Positions 40,976 through 50,462 are shown, counted from the stretch's first letter. The stretch is 64,000 bases of DNA from Lachnospiraceae bacterium (GCA_022800815.1 JAAWRC010000017.1:1-64000), one strand, 5' to 3'. Made by a program: numbers and translations. Notes: generated by a model from the sequence alone, not told the origin.

Positions 40976-42977
40976 ATTCCAGCTCAAAGGCTCCCGTATA
41001 AAGCTGATAATATTTCCCACGCTCTGCGATCAACTCTTCATGGTCGCCCCGCTCGATGACCTGGCCGTGCTCCAACACCAGGATCGCATTGGAATTTTTC
41101 ACGGTGGACAGCCTGTGGGCGATGACGAAGACCGTCCTGCCCTTCATCAGGCTGTCCATGCCCCTCTGGACAATGGATTCCGTCCTGGTATCGATGCTGG
41201 AGGTGGCCTCGTCCAGGATCATCACCGGCGGGTCGGCCACGGCCGCCCTGGCGATGGAGAGAAGCTGCCGCTGGCCCTGGGAAAGGCTGGCGCCGTTTCC
41301 GGTCAGCATGGTGTCATACCCCTGAGGAAGCCGTCTGATAAAATCGTCGGCATTGGCCAGCCTTGCGGCGTAGATCACCTCCTCGTCGGTGGCATCCAGA
41401 CGCCCGTAGCGGATGTTCTCCATGACCGTCCCGGTAAAGAGACAGGTGTCCTGGAGGACCATTCCCAGGGAACGCCTGAGATCCGCCTTTTTGATCTTGT
41501 TGATATTGATGTTGTCGTAACGGATCTTTCCGTCGGCAATGTCGTAAAACCGGTTGATCAGATTGGTGATGGTGGTCTTCCCGGCCCCGGTGGCCCCCAC
41601 GAAAGCCAGCTTCTGGCCCGGCTTCGCATAGAGAGTCACATTGTGAAGGACCGTCTTCTCCGGCTCATAGCCGAAATCCACGTCAAAGAACCGCACATCC
41701 CCGGTCAGCTTCGTGTAGGTGAGGGTTCCCGTCTCGTGGGGATGCCGCCAGGCCCAGATGCCGTCCCGGTCCGTGGTTTCTTCCACAAGTTCTGCCGGAA
41801 TCTGCTCCGGAAGCTCTCCCGTCCCGTCCTTCGGCCGGATCCTCGTCAGGGTCACGTAGCCGTCGTCCGTCTCCGATTCCTCGTCGGTGAGGGCAAAGAT
41901 TCGCTCCGCCCCCGCCAGCGCCATGATGATGGCGTTCAACTGCATGGACATCTGGTTGATGGGCATGGTAAAGCTTCTGGAAAGCTGTAAAAAGGAAGCG
42001 ATGGTCCCCAGGGTAATGCCGCCGATGCCGTTTACGGCGAGAAGCCCGCCGAACACCGCCAGAAGAGCGTACTGAAGATTCCCCAGATTCATGGAAACGG
42101 GGCCGAGGACATTGGCAAAGCTGTTGGCCCTGGCCGCATTCCTACAGAGCTCCTCGTTCCTCTCGTCAAACTCCCGCTTGGACGCCTCCTCATGACAGAA
42201 AACCTTGATGACCTTCTGGCCGCCAACCATCTCCTCGATGTAGCCGTTGACGTCCCCCAGGGACTTTTGCTGGCGCACGAAATAAGATGCGCTCCGCCCG
42301 CCGATCTTCTTGGTAATCGTCACCAGGCAGGTGATCGTCACCAGGATGAACAGGGTCAGATACACACTGGTGTAAAGCATGGCGCAAAACACTAGCACGA
42401 TGGTCATGCAGGAAGAGAGAAGCTGCGGAAAGCTCTGGGACACCATCTGCCTCAAGGTGTCGATGTCGTTGGTGTAATGGCTCATCACGTCCCCGAAGGT
42501 GTGGGTGTCGAAATACCGGACGGGAAGGCTCTGCATGTGGGCGAACATCTCGTCCCGGATCCGCTTCTGCACTCCCTGGGAAATCCCGGCCATGAGCCAG
42601 TTGTAGGTAAACGTACAGGAAACTCCCGCCAGGTACACGCAGGCCATGGTGAGAATCGCCCCGATCAGCCCGTCAAACACCGGGTCCGCCGTCAAAAGGA
42701 GCGGCTCGATATACCGGTCAATGAGGATGCGCAGGAACATGGAGCCCGCCACATTAGCCGCCGTGCTCACCAGAATGCAGACAATGACCACCGCAAAAAG
42801 CGCCCTGTTCTGCCCGGCAATGTACCCGAACAGACGCTTCGCCGTCTTCGGATTTAATTTCATTCCCTTTGTCGGCGGCATTCCCCGCATGCCCATCCGT
42901 CCGGGCATCCGGGCCACCCGTGCCGTCTGCGGCGCCGCGCCGCGTCCCCCTGCCGCCGTGTTCTGCTCATTCGCCAT
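40974..42977 (-). CDS. ABC exporter half-transporter (consensus ATPase site)
   Basis: A 667-aa fusion of a six-helix transmembrane domain and an ATPase. A ~70-residue Gly/Arg-rich N-terminal tail (ARVARMPGRMGMRGMPPTKG) precedes the first helix. The nucleotide-binding domain has Walker A GATGAGKTT, signature LSQGQRQL and Walker B VMILDEATSSID with the catalytic Glu. About 60 extra residues (DDGYVTLTRIRPKDGTGELP) lie between the two domains. It pairs with the adjacent half-transporter whose catalytic site is degenerate. Overlaps that gene by 11 nt. Likely drug or peptide exporter under the MarR regulator. Confidence 0.93.
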   Translation of the reverse strand: MANEQNTAAGGRGAAPQTARVARMPGRMGMRGMPPTKGMKLNPKTAKRLFGYIAGQNRALFAVVIVCILVSTAANVAGSMFLRILIDRYIEPLLLTADPVFDGLIGAILTMACVYLAGVSCTFTYNWLMAGISQGVQKRIRDEMFAHMQSLPVRYFDTHTFGDVMSHYTNDIDTLRQMVSQSFPQLLSSCMTIVLVFCAMLYTSVYLTLFILVTITCLVTITKKIGGRSASYFVRQQKSLGDVNGYIEEMVGGQKVIKVFCHEEASKREFDERNEELCRNAARANSFANVLGPVSMNLGNLQYALLAVFGGLLAVNGIGGITLGTIASFLQLSRSFTMPINQMSMQLNAIIMALAGAERIFALTDEESETDDGYVTLTRIRPKDGTGELPEQIPAELVEETTDRDGIWAWRHPHETGTLTYTKLTGDVRFFDVDFGYEPEKTVLHNVTLYAKPGQKLAFVGATGAGKTTITNLINRFYDIADGKIRYDNININKIKKADLRRSLGMVLQDTCLFTGTVMENIRYGRLDATDEEVIYAARLANADDFIRRLPQGYDTMLTGNGASLSQGQRQLLSIARAAVADPPVMILDEATSSIDTRTESIVQRGMDSLMKGRTVFVIAHRLSTVKNSNAILVLEHGQVIERGDHEELIAERGKYYQLYTGAFELE

Positions 42978-44727
42978 CTGCCCTGCCTCCCTTCATCTGA
43001 GATTCGTAGACCTCCCTGTAGATTTCGTTCCCTTTAAGCAGCTCCTCGTGGGTGCCGAAGCCGCTCACCCGTCCCCCGTCCAGGACGATGATCTTGTCGG
43101 CATCCTCCACCGAGGAGATCCGCTGGGCAATGATAAACTTCGTCGTCTCCGGGATCTCCTCCCGGAAGGCCTTCCGGATCATGGCGTCCGTGGCCGTGTC
43201 CACGGCGCTGGTGGAATCGTCCAGGATCAGGATCTTCGGCTTCTTTAAGAGCGCCCTGGCAATGCAGAGCCTCTGTCTCTGGCCGCCGGACACGTTGGCG
43301 CCGCCCTGCTCAATGTGGGTATCGTAGCCCTCCGGAAGCTCCCGGATGAAGCCGTCGGCCTGGGCGAGCTTACAGGCCCTGACCAGCTCTTCGTCCGAGG
43401 CCTCCGGATTCCCCCAGCGGAGGTTTTCCTTGATGTTCCCAGAAAAAAGGACGTTTTTCTGGAGCACCATGGCCACCTGGTTCCGGAGCGTCTCAACGTC
43501 ATACTCCCGCACGTCAAGCCCCCCAACCAAAAGCCGCCCGCCGGTAACGTCATAGAGCCTGGGAATCAACTGGACCAGGGAACTTTTGGAAGAACCGGTC
43601 CCGCCGATGATCCCCACGGTCTCCCCCGATTTGACGTCCAGGTCAATGTCCATCAGGCAGAGCTTGTTTTTATCCCCCTTGTAGCTGAAGGACACGCCCT
43701 CAAAGCGGACGGAGCCGTCCGCCACCCGGAAAACCGGAGCCTGCGGATTTTTCAGACTGCTCTCCTCGTCCAGAATCTCCACGATCCGCTCCGCCGACGC
43801 CTTGGAAATGATCAGCATCACGAACACGTTGGACAACATCATCAGGCTCATGAGAATCTGCATGGTATAAGAAAACATGCTCATGAGCTGCCCCGTGGTC
43901 ATTCCGCCCGCCGTGCCGTTCCCCCCCACGATCAGCCTTGCACCGATCCAGGACAGGAGCAGCATGCAGGTGTACACCGAAATCTGCATCAGGGGCATGT
44001 TGAAAGCCACCGTCCGCTCCGCCTTCTTGAAATCCCGGTAAATGCTCTCCGACACCCGGCCGAACTTCTCCTTCTCGTGCTCCTCCCTCACGAAAGACTT
44101 CACCACCCGGATCCCGTGGAGATTCTCCTGCACCACCATGTTCAGCCGGTCATAGGTCTTGAACACCCGCTCGAAAAGAGGATGGGCACATTTCACGATC
44201 ACGAACAGCCCGACCCCGAGGACCGGAATCACACAGAGGTAAATGACCGCCAGCCTGGCGTTCACCAGAAAAGACATAAACAGGGCGAACACCAAAAGAA
44301 TCGGCGCCCGGACCGCCATGCGGATCACCATCTGGAACGCATTCTGCACGTTGGTCACGTCCGTTGTCAGCCTGGTGACGATACTGGCCGTGGAAAACCT
44401 GTCAATATTGGAAAATGAGTATTCCTGCACCCGGTAATACATGTCATGGCGCAGATTCTTCGCAAAACCGGCGGAAGCCCTGGCCGCATGAGTTCCCGCC
44501 AAGATGCCGAAACCCAGAGAAACCAGACAGCAGACCGCCAAAAGAAGCCCGATCTGCCAGATGGCCGTCATGCTCCCCCGGTCGATGCCCTGGTCGATGA
44601 GCCTCGCCATCAGCATGGGGATCAGAACCTCCATGGCCCCCTCCCCCACGATGTATGCAGGTGCCAGAATGGAATCCCTCTTAAATTCCCTGATACACCC
44701 CGCAAGCCGTTTGATCATAAATGTCAT
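42967..44727 (-). CDS. ABC exporter half-transporter (degenerate ATPase site)
   Basis: A 586-aa half-transporter with an N-terminal six-helix domain and C-terminal ATPase. Walker A reads GGTGSSKSS, with Ser in place of the usual Gly before Lys, and Walker B reads ILILDDSTSAVD, with Asp where the catalytic Glu usually lies. The signature VSGGQRQR is intact. This is the pattern of the non-catalytic subunit of heterodimeric exporters such as BmrC/BmrD. It is the first exporter gene after the MarR regulator. Confidence 0.92.
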   Translation of the reverse strand: MTFMIKRLAGCIREFKRDSILAPAYIVGEGAMEVLIPMLMARLIDQGIDRGSMTAIWQIGLLLAVCCLVSLGFGILAGTHAARASAGFAKNLRHDMYYRVQEYSFSNIDRFSTASIVTRLTTDVTNVQNAFQMVIRMAVRAPILLVFALFMSFLVNARLAVIYLCVIPVLGVGLFVIVKCAHPLFERVFKTYDRLNMVVQENLHGIRVVKSFVREEHEKEKFGRVSESIYRDFKKAERTVAFNMPLMQISVYTCMLLLSWIGARLIVGGNGTAGGMTTGQLMSMFSYTMQILMSLMMLSNVFVMLIISKASAERIVEILDEESSLKNPQAPVFRVADGSVRFEGVSFSYKGDKNKLCLMDIDLDVKSGETVGIIGGTGSSKSSLVQLIPRLYDVTGGRLLVGGLDVREYDVETLRNQVAMVLQKNVLFSGNIKENLRWGNPEASDEELVRACKLAQADGFIRELPEGYDTHIEQGGANVSGGQRQRLCIARALLKKPKILILDDSTSAVDTATDAMIRKAFREEIPETTKFIIAQRISSVEDADKIIVLDGGRVSGFGTHEELLKGNEIYREVYESQMKGGRADGE

Positions 44728-44737
44728 CCTCCCTCCG

Positions 44738-45193
44738 TCACTGATCCATATCCCTGTCGATATTCTCCCGGATCCGGGTCAAAAAATCAGAAAGCGCCCT
44801 CAACTCCTCCTCCGAAAACCCGTGGGAAATCCGTTCCTCGATCAGCCCGATCTCCCGATGGATGGAAGCATTCAGCGCTTCTGCCTTCCCCGTGAGCCGA
44901 ATCCGCTTCAGCCTGGCGTCATAGGGCACCTCTTCCCGATAAATCAGTCCGTTTTTCTCCATCAACTGCAAGATCCCCGTGGCCGAAGACCGATTGATCC
45001 CAAACCGTTTCTCGATGTCCTTCTGAAAAATCTCCACGCCCTCATGCTCCTGCAAAAACCTGAGGATCCAGGCGTGAGTGCCTGTCATTTGATCGGCATA
45101 CCGCAGCGCCGCCGACCGGTCCATGTATTTCTTGATCAGCCTGGACGTCTGCTTGATCTCAAAACCGATGTGACGCAGATGAGTTTCATCCAT
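44738..45193 (-). CDS. MarR-family transcriptional regulator
   Basis: A 151-aa winged-helix regulator. QMTGTHAWILRFLQEHEG leads into the recognition region: EKRFGINRSSATGILQLMEK is the helix-turn-helix and IYREEVPYDARLKRIRLT the wing. It is the first gene of a three-gene operon with the two exporters, with a clear ribosome site (GGAGGGAGG). Palindromes next to its promoter suggest that it regulates its own operon, as is usual for this family. Confidence 0.92.
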   Translation of the reverse strand: MDETHLRHIGFEIKQTSRLIKKYMDRSAALRYADQMTGTHAWILRFLQEHEGVEIFQKDIEKRFGINRSSATGILQLMEKNGLIYREEVPYDARLKRIRLTGKAEALNASIHREIGLIEERISHGFSEEELRALSDFLTRIRENIDRDMDQ

Positions 45194-45245
45194 GCAGATA
45201 CCTCCCTCCCAGTTTCATCCGGACAAAAAGGCTGCCGCCCCATTT

Positions 45246-45276
45246 AGTTCCTGTCCGAACTGTTTTGTTCCGAACA
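45246..45276. promoter_or_regulatory. Candidate MarR operator
   Basis: Directly downstream of the -10 box is a palindrome TGTTCCGAACA (45266-45276), followed by an imperfect repeat AGTTCCTGTCCGAACT (45246-45261). The shared GTTC/GAAC half-sites next to the transcription start fit a repressor-binding region. Assignment to this MarR protein is by proximity. Confidence 0.6.
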
Positions 45277-45305
45277 ATTTTACCACGAAACAACTGAGCT
45301 GTCAA
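45277..45305 (-). promoter_or_regulatory. Promoter of the MarR-ABC exporter operon
   Basis: TTGACA (45300-45305) and TAAAAT (45277-45282) are separated by exactly 17 nt on the minus strand, about 80 nt before the MarR start. Confidence 0.85.
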
Positions 45306-45323
45306 TCACTTTTTACACCCCCT

Positions 45324-46052
45324 TCAAAAAACCTCCGACCACCTCCGCCTGACCCGGTCCGCGACCTCCCTCCCCTTAAAACAATGCTCCCCCAGCCGCA
45401 CGGCCGGCATGACCCCCATCAGGGAATTGGTGAGAAAACACTCATCAAACAGTCCAACGTCCCCGGCTGGAATCCTCTCTTCCGCAACGTCATACCACTC
45501 CAAAAGGACCTCCCGCACGATGCCGGGAAGCAGGCCGCAGCAGAGTTTCGGCGTGAAAAGCCTTCCCTCCCGGACAAAAAAAAGATTAGAAGCACAGCCC
45601 TCGCAGACCTCCCCCCGTCCGTTCAGAAAAACCGCCTCGTCAAAGCCACCCGCCACCGCCCGCCGCCTTTCCAGCATGCAGTCCGCATAGTTCAGCGTTT
45701 TGAGAAACGTGAGGGGCGAATACTCGTTGCGCCTTCCCTCCGCAAAAGTCAGAGAAAAGCCCCTCCGGTAATCCACATCTGTATAAGGGTTCTCCCTGGG
45801 AAGGAACAGCCGGTTTTTTTCCGATACGACGATCTTCAAAGCCCCCTCTGTGATCCCCTCGGATTCCAGATAGCGACACACCTCTTCTTCCGTCACCCGC
45901 CCGGAAATCCCCAGAAACGAAAGCGCCCTGTCAAGACGTCTCAAATGCCGCCCCAGCAGCCGGGGACGGCCGCCCTTGAGGGCAACCGTCTCAAAGGCCC
46001 CCAATCCAAACAAAAAACCCTCGTCCAGCAGGATCCGCCCATTCTGTTCCAT
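45324..46052 (-). CDS. pabC: Aminodeoxychorismate lyase (class IV aminotransferase)
   Basis: A 242-aa PLP enzyme of fold type IV. It has FLFGLGAFETVALKGGRPRLL at the N-terminus, GVLF-type segments such as EAVFLNGRGEVCEGCASNLFFV, and PGIVREVLLEW at the C-terminal side. Some members are D-amino-acid or branched-chain aminotransferases, but the operon position directly after pabA and pabB makes 4-amino-4-deoxychorismate lyase the likely role, yielding p-aminobenzoate and pyruvate for folate. Confidence 0.85.
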   Translation of the reverse strand: MEQNGRILLDEGFLFGLGAFETVALKGGRPRLLGRHLRRLDRALSFLGISGRVTEEEVCRYLESEGITEGALKIVVSEKNRLFLPRENPYTDVDYRRGFSLTFAEGRRNEYSPLTFLKTLNYADCMLERRRAVAGGFDEAVFLNGRGEVCEGCASNLFFVREGRLFTPKLCCGLLPGIVREVLLEWYDVAEERIPAGDVGLFDECFLTNSLMGVMPAVRLGEHCFKGREVADRVRRRWSEVF

Positions 46053-46093
46053 CTTCGTCTTCCTTTCCCCCGGCCTTCTGTAATTCGTCCTTT

Positions 46094-47506
46094 TTATGGC
46101 TCCCGGATCGCTTCCAGCAGCGCCTTCGCCTTCTGGAGCGTCTCCTCGTATTCAAATTCCCGTTCCGACTCACAGGTGATCCCCCCGCCCACGCCCAGCG
46201 AATAGACGCCGTCCCGGTGCAGGGCGGTCCGGATAACAATGTTAAGATCACAGTCCCCGTCCAGGGTCAGGTAGCCCATGGAGCCGGTGTAAAGCCCCCG
46301 CCGCCCCTGCTCCAGCTCGTCGATGAGCTCCATGGCCCGAAGCTTCGGCGCCCCGGTGATGGAGCCTCCCGGAAAAGCCGCTTCGATCAGGTCCATGACC
46401 GTCCTTCCCGGCTCCAACTTCCCCTCCACCTCCGCCTCCAGATGGAACACAGTCGCATAAGTCTCCACCTCGAACAGTTTCGTCACCCGGACACTCCCCG
46501 GCACACACACCCGGTTCAGGTCATTCCGCTCCAGGTCCACGATCATGAGGAGCTCGCTCTGATCCTTCCCAGACCCAAGAAGCTCCCGTTTAAGTCTCTC
46601 ATCCTCCGCTTCCGTCTCCCCCCGCCTCCTGGTCCCCTTGATGGGACGGGTCACCACATGGCCCCCTTTCATCCGAAGGAAACGCTCCGGCGACGCCGAG
46701 ATCACCTGAAAATCCCCGTACTGGAAATAGCCCCCAAAGGGGGAGGGATTGTCCCGGCGAAGAGCCCGAAACACTTCATAGGGCGGTTTCTCACTATAGA
46801 CCGCAAGCTGCTGCGTCATGTTCATGATATAAACGTCCCCCTCGACGATGTGGGAAACCACCTCGTCCACCGCCCTCAGATACGCTTCTTTCCCAAAATT
46901 CGCTTCCACCCGAAATCCGTCCGCCGCCCCGGTCCTCTCAGGGACTTCACGACCCGGCCCTTCGGACGGACCCGTCCCGGAAACCAGGCCCTCCTGGATT
47001 TCCTCAATTTCCTCGATTTCCCCGATCTGAGAAAGAAGCTCCTCCATCCTGATTCCGCTCTCCCCCGTCTTCCCGTTGACGATCAGATGCAGCATCCCGG
47101 TCCCGTGGTCCTCCACGAGAAACACGTCATAGAAGCACAGCACGCACTCCGGAATGGGGAGGCCCTCCTCATGGCGGCTCCCCACCCCCTCCTTCCTGCG
47201 CCCGTAATCATAAGAAAAATAGCCGATGGCGCCGGAGACGATGGGAAGAGACGTGGGATTCGCCTCCCTGTGGCTTTTCAGATATTCCCTCACATAAGAC
47301 TCAAAGCTCTGTCCGCACTCCCGGCCGTTCACCGTGAAGCGCTCCCCCTTCACCAGCGTCAGGTAAGGATACAGCCCCACGATGGAAAAACGGCCTAAGC
47401 GGTTTTGCAAAGAAGAATCCAGAAACACCGCCATGTCCTCCTCTGCATACCGGTCAAAAATCCGGAAAAGCGGCGGATGGGTTTCAAGCGTCCTGATGAT
47501 TCTCAT
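46094..47506 (-). CDS. pabB: Aminodeoxychorismate synthase component I
   Basis: A 470-aa chorismate-binding enzyme. The catalytic region reads VTRPIKGTRRRG; the Lys in PIKGT is characteristic of PabB, where anthranilate synthase TrpE has Ala. Other matches are SPERFLRMKGG, LMIVDLERNDLNRVC, VFHLEAEVEG, and AFPGGSITGAPKLRAMELID. Together with PabA it aminates chorismate. It overlaps pabA by 23 nt (stop-start coupling). Confidence 0.93.
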   Translation of the reverse strand: MRIIRTLETHPPLFRIFDRYAEEDMAVFLDSSLQNRLGRFSIVGLYPYLTLVKGERFTVNGRECGQSFESYVREYLKSHREANPTSLPIVSGAIGYFSYDYGRRKEGVGSRHEEGLPIPECVLCFYDVFLVEDHGTGMLHLIVNGKTGESGIRMEELLSQIGEIEEIEEIQEGLVSGTGPSEGPGREVPERTGAADGFRVEANFGKEAYLRAVDEVVSHIVEGDVYIMNMTQQLAVYSEKPPYEVFRALRRDNPSPFGGYFQYGDFQVISASPERFLRMKGGHVVTRPIKGTRRRGETEAEDERLKRELLGSGKDQSELLMIVDLERNDLNRVCVPGSVRVTKLFEVETYATVFHLEAEVEGKLEPGRTVMDLIEAAFPGGSITGAPKLRAMELIDELEQGRRGLYTGSMGYLTLDGDCDLNIVIRTALHRDGVYSLGVGGGITCESEREFEYEETLQKAKALLEAIREP

Positions 47507-48092
47507 GGTCCCGCCTCCATTTCCTGCAAATTTTACTGAAATTATCCAAAAGCCCCAGGCCGCATTCCGTCAGCACCGCCTCCGGATGGAACTGCACGCC
47601 GTACACCGGATGCCGCCTGTGGGAAATCCCCATGATCACGCCGTCAGACACAGACACCGCATCCACCGAAAGCTCCGGCGGGAAGTCCGTCCCACTGACC
47701 ATGAGCGAATGATACCTCGTGGCGGAAAACTCCTGCGCAAGGCCCGCAAAAAGCCCCCTTCCCCCGTGACGGATATCCGTCAGTTTCCCGTGCATGGGGC
47801 GTTCCCCCTTTTCCACACGGGCGCCAAAAAAATGGCCGATGGCCTGATGGCCCAGACACACGCCCAAAATCGGAATCTTCCCTTTCCATCGTTCCAGAAT
47901 CTGCAGAGACATTTCTGCGTCCGACGGCTTACCCGGCCCCGGAGAAAGGACGATTCCCTCCGGCCCAAGCGCCTCAATCTCAGAAAGCGTGATCTCATTC
48001 TCACGCCTCACCAGAATATCCTGTCCCAGCTCCCGAAAATAAGCCGACAGGTTGTAGACAAATGAATCATAATTATCCAGCATAAAATACAT
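47484..48092 (-). CDS. pabA: Aminodeoxychorismate/anthranilate synthase component II (glutaminase)
   Basis: About 202 aa. Class I glutamine amidotransferase with MYFMLDNYDSFVYNLSAYF, SPGPGKPSDA, VCLGHQAIG (nucleophile Cys) and FHPEAVLTECG (catalytic His-Glu). I chose the ATG at 48092 behind GAGGGGAG; the track start adds 19 residues. It may serve both folate and tryptophan pathways, but sits in an operon with PabB and PabC. Confidence 0.93.
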   Translation of the reverse strand: MYFMLDNYDSFVYNLSAYFRELGQDILVRRENEITLSEIEALGPEGIVLSPGPGKPSDAEMSLQILERWKGKIPILGVCLGHQAIGHFFGARVEKGERPMHGKLTDIRHGGRGLFAGLAQEFSATRYHSLMVSGTDFPPELSVDAVSVSDGVIMGISHRRHPVYGVQFHPEAVLTECGLGLLDNFSKICRKWRRDHENHQDA

Positions 48093-48234
48093 GCTCTCTC
48101 CCCTCGCTTTCCAAATGTTCCGGCATAGTCGTTCTTGACACCGAAGCATCCCCGAAAGCGAAGCCTTGCACGGGGAGGGTCTGTCTCCGGGCCGCCATGG
48201 GCCCGGTCCGTATCCTTGCCTGTTTCATTTTCAC

Positions 48235-48263
48235 AGTATACCGCAAAATCCGCAAAAATGCAA
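48235..48263 (-). promoter_or_regulatory. Promoter of the pabABC operon
   Basis: TTGCAT (48258-48263) and TATACT (48235-48240) are 17 nt apart on the minus strand. The start site would lie near 48228, leaving a leader of ~135 nt that includes a GC-rich hairpin (CCGGGCCCATGGCGGCCCGG). No known riboswitch is recognised in it. Confidence 0.7.
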
Positions 48264-48294
48264 GAAGGCCGCCGTGCCGAGCGCCGTCAATGGA

Positions 48295-48804
48295 TCAGGA
48301 AGCCATCCACACACTCGCCACGACTCCGGCAAAAGTGGCAAGAAGCGCCCCGGCCAGAGTATATCTGGTCCTTTTGATCTTCACGCTCATGAAATAGACA
48401 CTCATGGTATAAAAGACAGTCTCCGTACAGCTTAGGATGATGGACACCATCCGCCCCGAAAGAGAGTCTGGACCGAATTCTTTGAAAATGTCCAGGGCCA
48501 GGCCAGTGGCCGCCGAGGAAGAAAACAGCTTTACCATAATGACGGGAAGCACCTGGGCCGGAAGAAGGACGGCCGGGATCAACTTCGACAGCCAGAAGGC
48601 CAGAAGGTCCAGGAAGCCGGAAGCCCTGAGGATCCCCGTCCCGATCATCAATCCCACCAGAGTCGGAAGGATCCCGCCCACGGTTTTCATTCCCTCCTTG
48701 GCCCCCCGGATGAAATCTTCAAAAATCGGGCGCTTTTCCAGCAGCCCGTACACGGCCACCAGACATACCAGAGCCGGAATCATCAGATTGGAAATATAAA
48801 CCAT
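48295..48804 (-). CDS. spmB: Spore maturation protein B-like (nucleoside-recognition/gate domain)
   Basis: A 169-aa integral membrane protein. It matches SpmB: IRGAKEGMKTVGGILPTLVG, GTGILRASGFLDLLAFWL, and PVIMVKLFSSSAATGLALDI, then CTETVFYTMSVYFMSVKI. Several hydrophobic stretches suggest four or five membrane helices. SpmA and SpmB act in spore-core dehydration in endospore formers and are usually adjacent; here SpmA is not next to it. Start ATG follows GGGAG. Confidence 0.88.
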   Translation of the reverse strand: MVYISNLMIPALVCLVAVYGLLEKRPIFEDFIRGAKEGMKTVGGILPTLVGLMIGTGILRASGFLDLLAFWLSKLIPAVLLPAQVLPVIMVKLFSSSAATGLALDIFKEFGPDSLSGRMVSIILSCTETVFYTMSVYFMSVKIKRTRYTLAGALLATFAGVVASVWMAS

Positions 48805-48875
48805 AAAAAAACTCCCGCATACTGTTTATACATCGTATGCGGAAGCCACGGTTTTTCATGCATGATTCCCTCCGG

Positions 48876-50462
48876 CTACAGATTTGCAAACACGTCCATC
48901 TGCTTTCTCAGCTCCCCGACGATCTCCTGATTCGTATCCATGCGGGCGGCGATGCCGGCCATGTCCTCGGCCAGAACCCTGGTACTGCTTGCCGCACCGG
49001 TAACGTCAGGCAGCGCGCCTTCGATGGCCCCCGAGATGCCGGAGATCGAACCGGCAATTTCATCCATGGCGCCTTGCAGTCTGTCCGTCCGGCTGTTGAA
49101 CGCCTCCATGGAACGTTCCACGTAAACCGCATCTTCCCGGTACTGTCTGCCGGACCTGACCGAAGCCTCAAACTGCGTCAGAATGTTCTTACCCAGGTAA
49201 TCCACCAGCTCCCTGGCACTTTCAGAAAGATAGTCCACCGCACCGGTAACGACACCGCCAACCTCCTGGATGTGTCCGGCAGTGGTGGCGCAGGAATCTG
49301 CCAGGCGGCGGATCTCCTGGGCCACCACCGCAAAACCCTCCCCCGCCTTTCCGGCCCTAGCCGCCTCGATCGAAGCGTTGACGGCGATCAAGTCCGTGGT
49401 CGATGAAATAGAGAGGATATCCTCCGTCAGCACATGGATCTGATCGACACTCCGGCTCTTTACAATGGCCTCCTGAAGCACGGACATGATCTCCTCCGTC
49501 TTGGCGCGGATCGCCTCCATGTTCTGCTTCGCCGCCCGCTCCATCTCCTCCGCCCGGCTCCGCATGTCCGCGGAATAGACCGTGATTGCGGCGCATTCCT
49601 CCGCCATGCTCTTCGTGTCTCCCTGTGTGCCGGAGGCATTGGCATTGATGGAAGCGGCATTTCCGGCAATCTCTTCAAAAGCGGCCGACAATTCATCCGT
49701 CAGTCCGGAAAGCTTTCGGACACTGTCATGGGACGTCTTGGTCCTTTCCCGCACTTCGGCCACCACGCCGCTGATCCGCTCCGAACTGCCCTGAAGCGTC
49801 CCCATGGCGTCCCGGATCGGGGCGATGACCGATTTCCGGATAATGCGGAAAGCCGCCAGTACCAGAAGGACCCCCACCGCCAGAGTGACCGCACTGGTGA
49901 CCAGAGAGATCACGTACACCAGGAAAAGCCGGCCCCGCGCCCGCTCCGCCTGTGCGCTGACCGAAGCGTAAAGAGCGTCAATGCTTTCCTCGGCGGCATT
50001 GCTGTATGCGGCCACGTCCCCGTTGGCCACGGCATAAGCCTCCTGGGTTTTGCTGTCCGCACTGGCGCAGACCAGTTCTACCAGAGAATGCTTGAAGGAG
50101 TCATAGGACATAAGAAGCGTATCATAGACTTCCCGGTCCCCCTTGGCAACATAAGCCTCGTACTCTGCCAGCTTTTCATCCAGCGCCGCTTCCTCCTCCT
50201 TGATCTCTCCCACCACCCGGATCATCGTGGCATGGTCTGCCGCCACGATATGGGAAAGCGCCAGACGGTGGATATTCAGCATCGAATGCCGGACACTTTC
50301 CAGCTTCGTCTCACTGACCATGTACTCGTCAACAATGACGCCGGCATTGCCGTTTACATTATTGATCCCAAACGCCGCCAGGACATTGGACAACAGCGTG
50401 ATCACCCCCAGCAAAAGAATCGGCAGAAGCAGCCGTTTCTGCAGCGTCAGTTTGCCTTTCAT
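48876..50462 (-). CDS. Methyl-accepting chemotaxis protein
   Basis: A 528-aa chemoreceptor. TM1 at ~12-34 (LLPILLLGVITLLSNVLAAFG), a ~150-residue extracytoplasmic four-helix-type sensor, and TM2 at ~180-208 (LVYVISLVTSAVTLAVGVLL). A short HAMP-like region follows, then a coiled-coil signalling domain whose tip reads AGKAGEGFAVVAQEIRRLAD. No che or flagellar genes are in the window. The gene just upstream encodes a solute-binding lipoprotein that may act as its ligand-binding partner. Confidence 0.93.
   Translation of the reverse strand: MKGKLTLQKRLLLPILLLGVITLLSNVLAAFGINNVNGNAGVIVDEYMVSETKLESVRHSMLNIHRLALSHIVAADHATMIRVVGEIKEEEAALDEKLAEYEAYVAKGDREVYDTLLMSYDSFKHSLVELVCASADSKTQEAYAVANGDVAAYSNAAEESIDALYASVSAQAERARGRLFLVYVISLVTSAVTLAVGVLLVLAAFRIIRKSVIAPIRDAMGTLQGSSERISGVVAEVRERTKTSHDSVRKLSGLTDELSAAFEEIAGNAASINANASGTQGDTKSMAEECAAITVYSADMRSRAEEMERAAKQNMEAIRAKTEEIMSVLQEAIVKSRSVDQIHVLTEDILSISSTTDLIAVNASIEAARAGKAGEGFAVVAQEIRRLADSCATTAGHIQEVGGVVTGAVDYLSESARELVDYLGKNILTQFEASVRSGRQYREDAVYVERSMEAFNSRTDRLQGAMDEIAGSISGISGAIEGALPDVTGAASSTRVLAEDMAGIAARMDTNQEIVGELRKQMDVFANL

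Noticed and set aside
43315-44418. 367-aa plus-strand ORF
   Set aside because: Antisense to the ABC exporter gene; the His/Pro/Arg-rich translation is typical of GC-rich shadow frames.
46217-47398. 393-aa plus-strand ORF
   Set aside because: Antisense to pabB and low-complexity; shadow of a well-identified gene.
48093-48228. Folate (THF) or other riboswitch in the pab leader
   Set aside because: A GC-rich hairpin is present but the conserved THF riboswitch core was not found.
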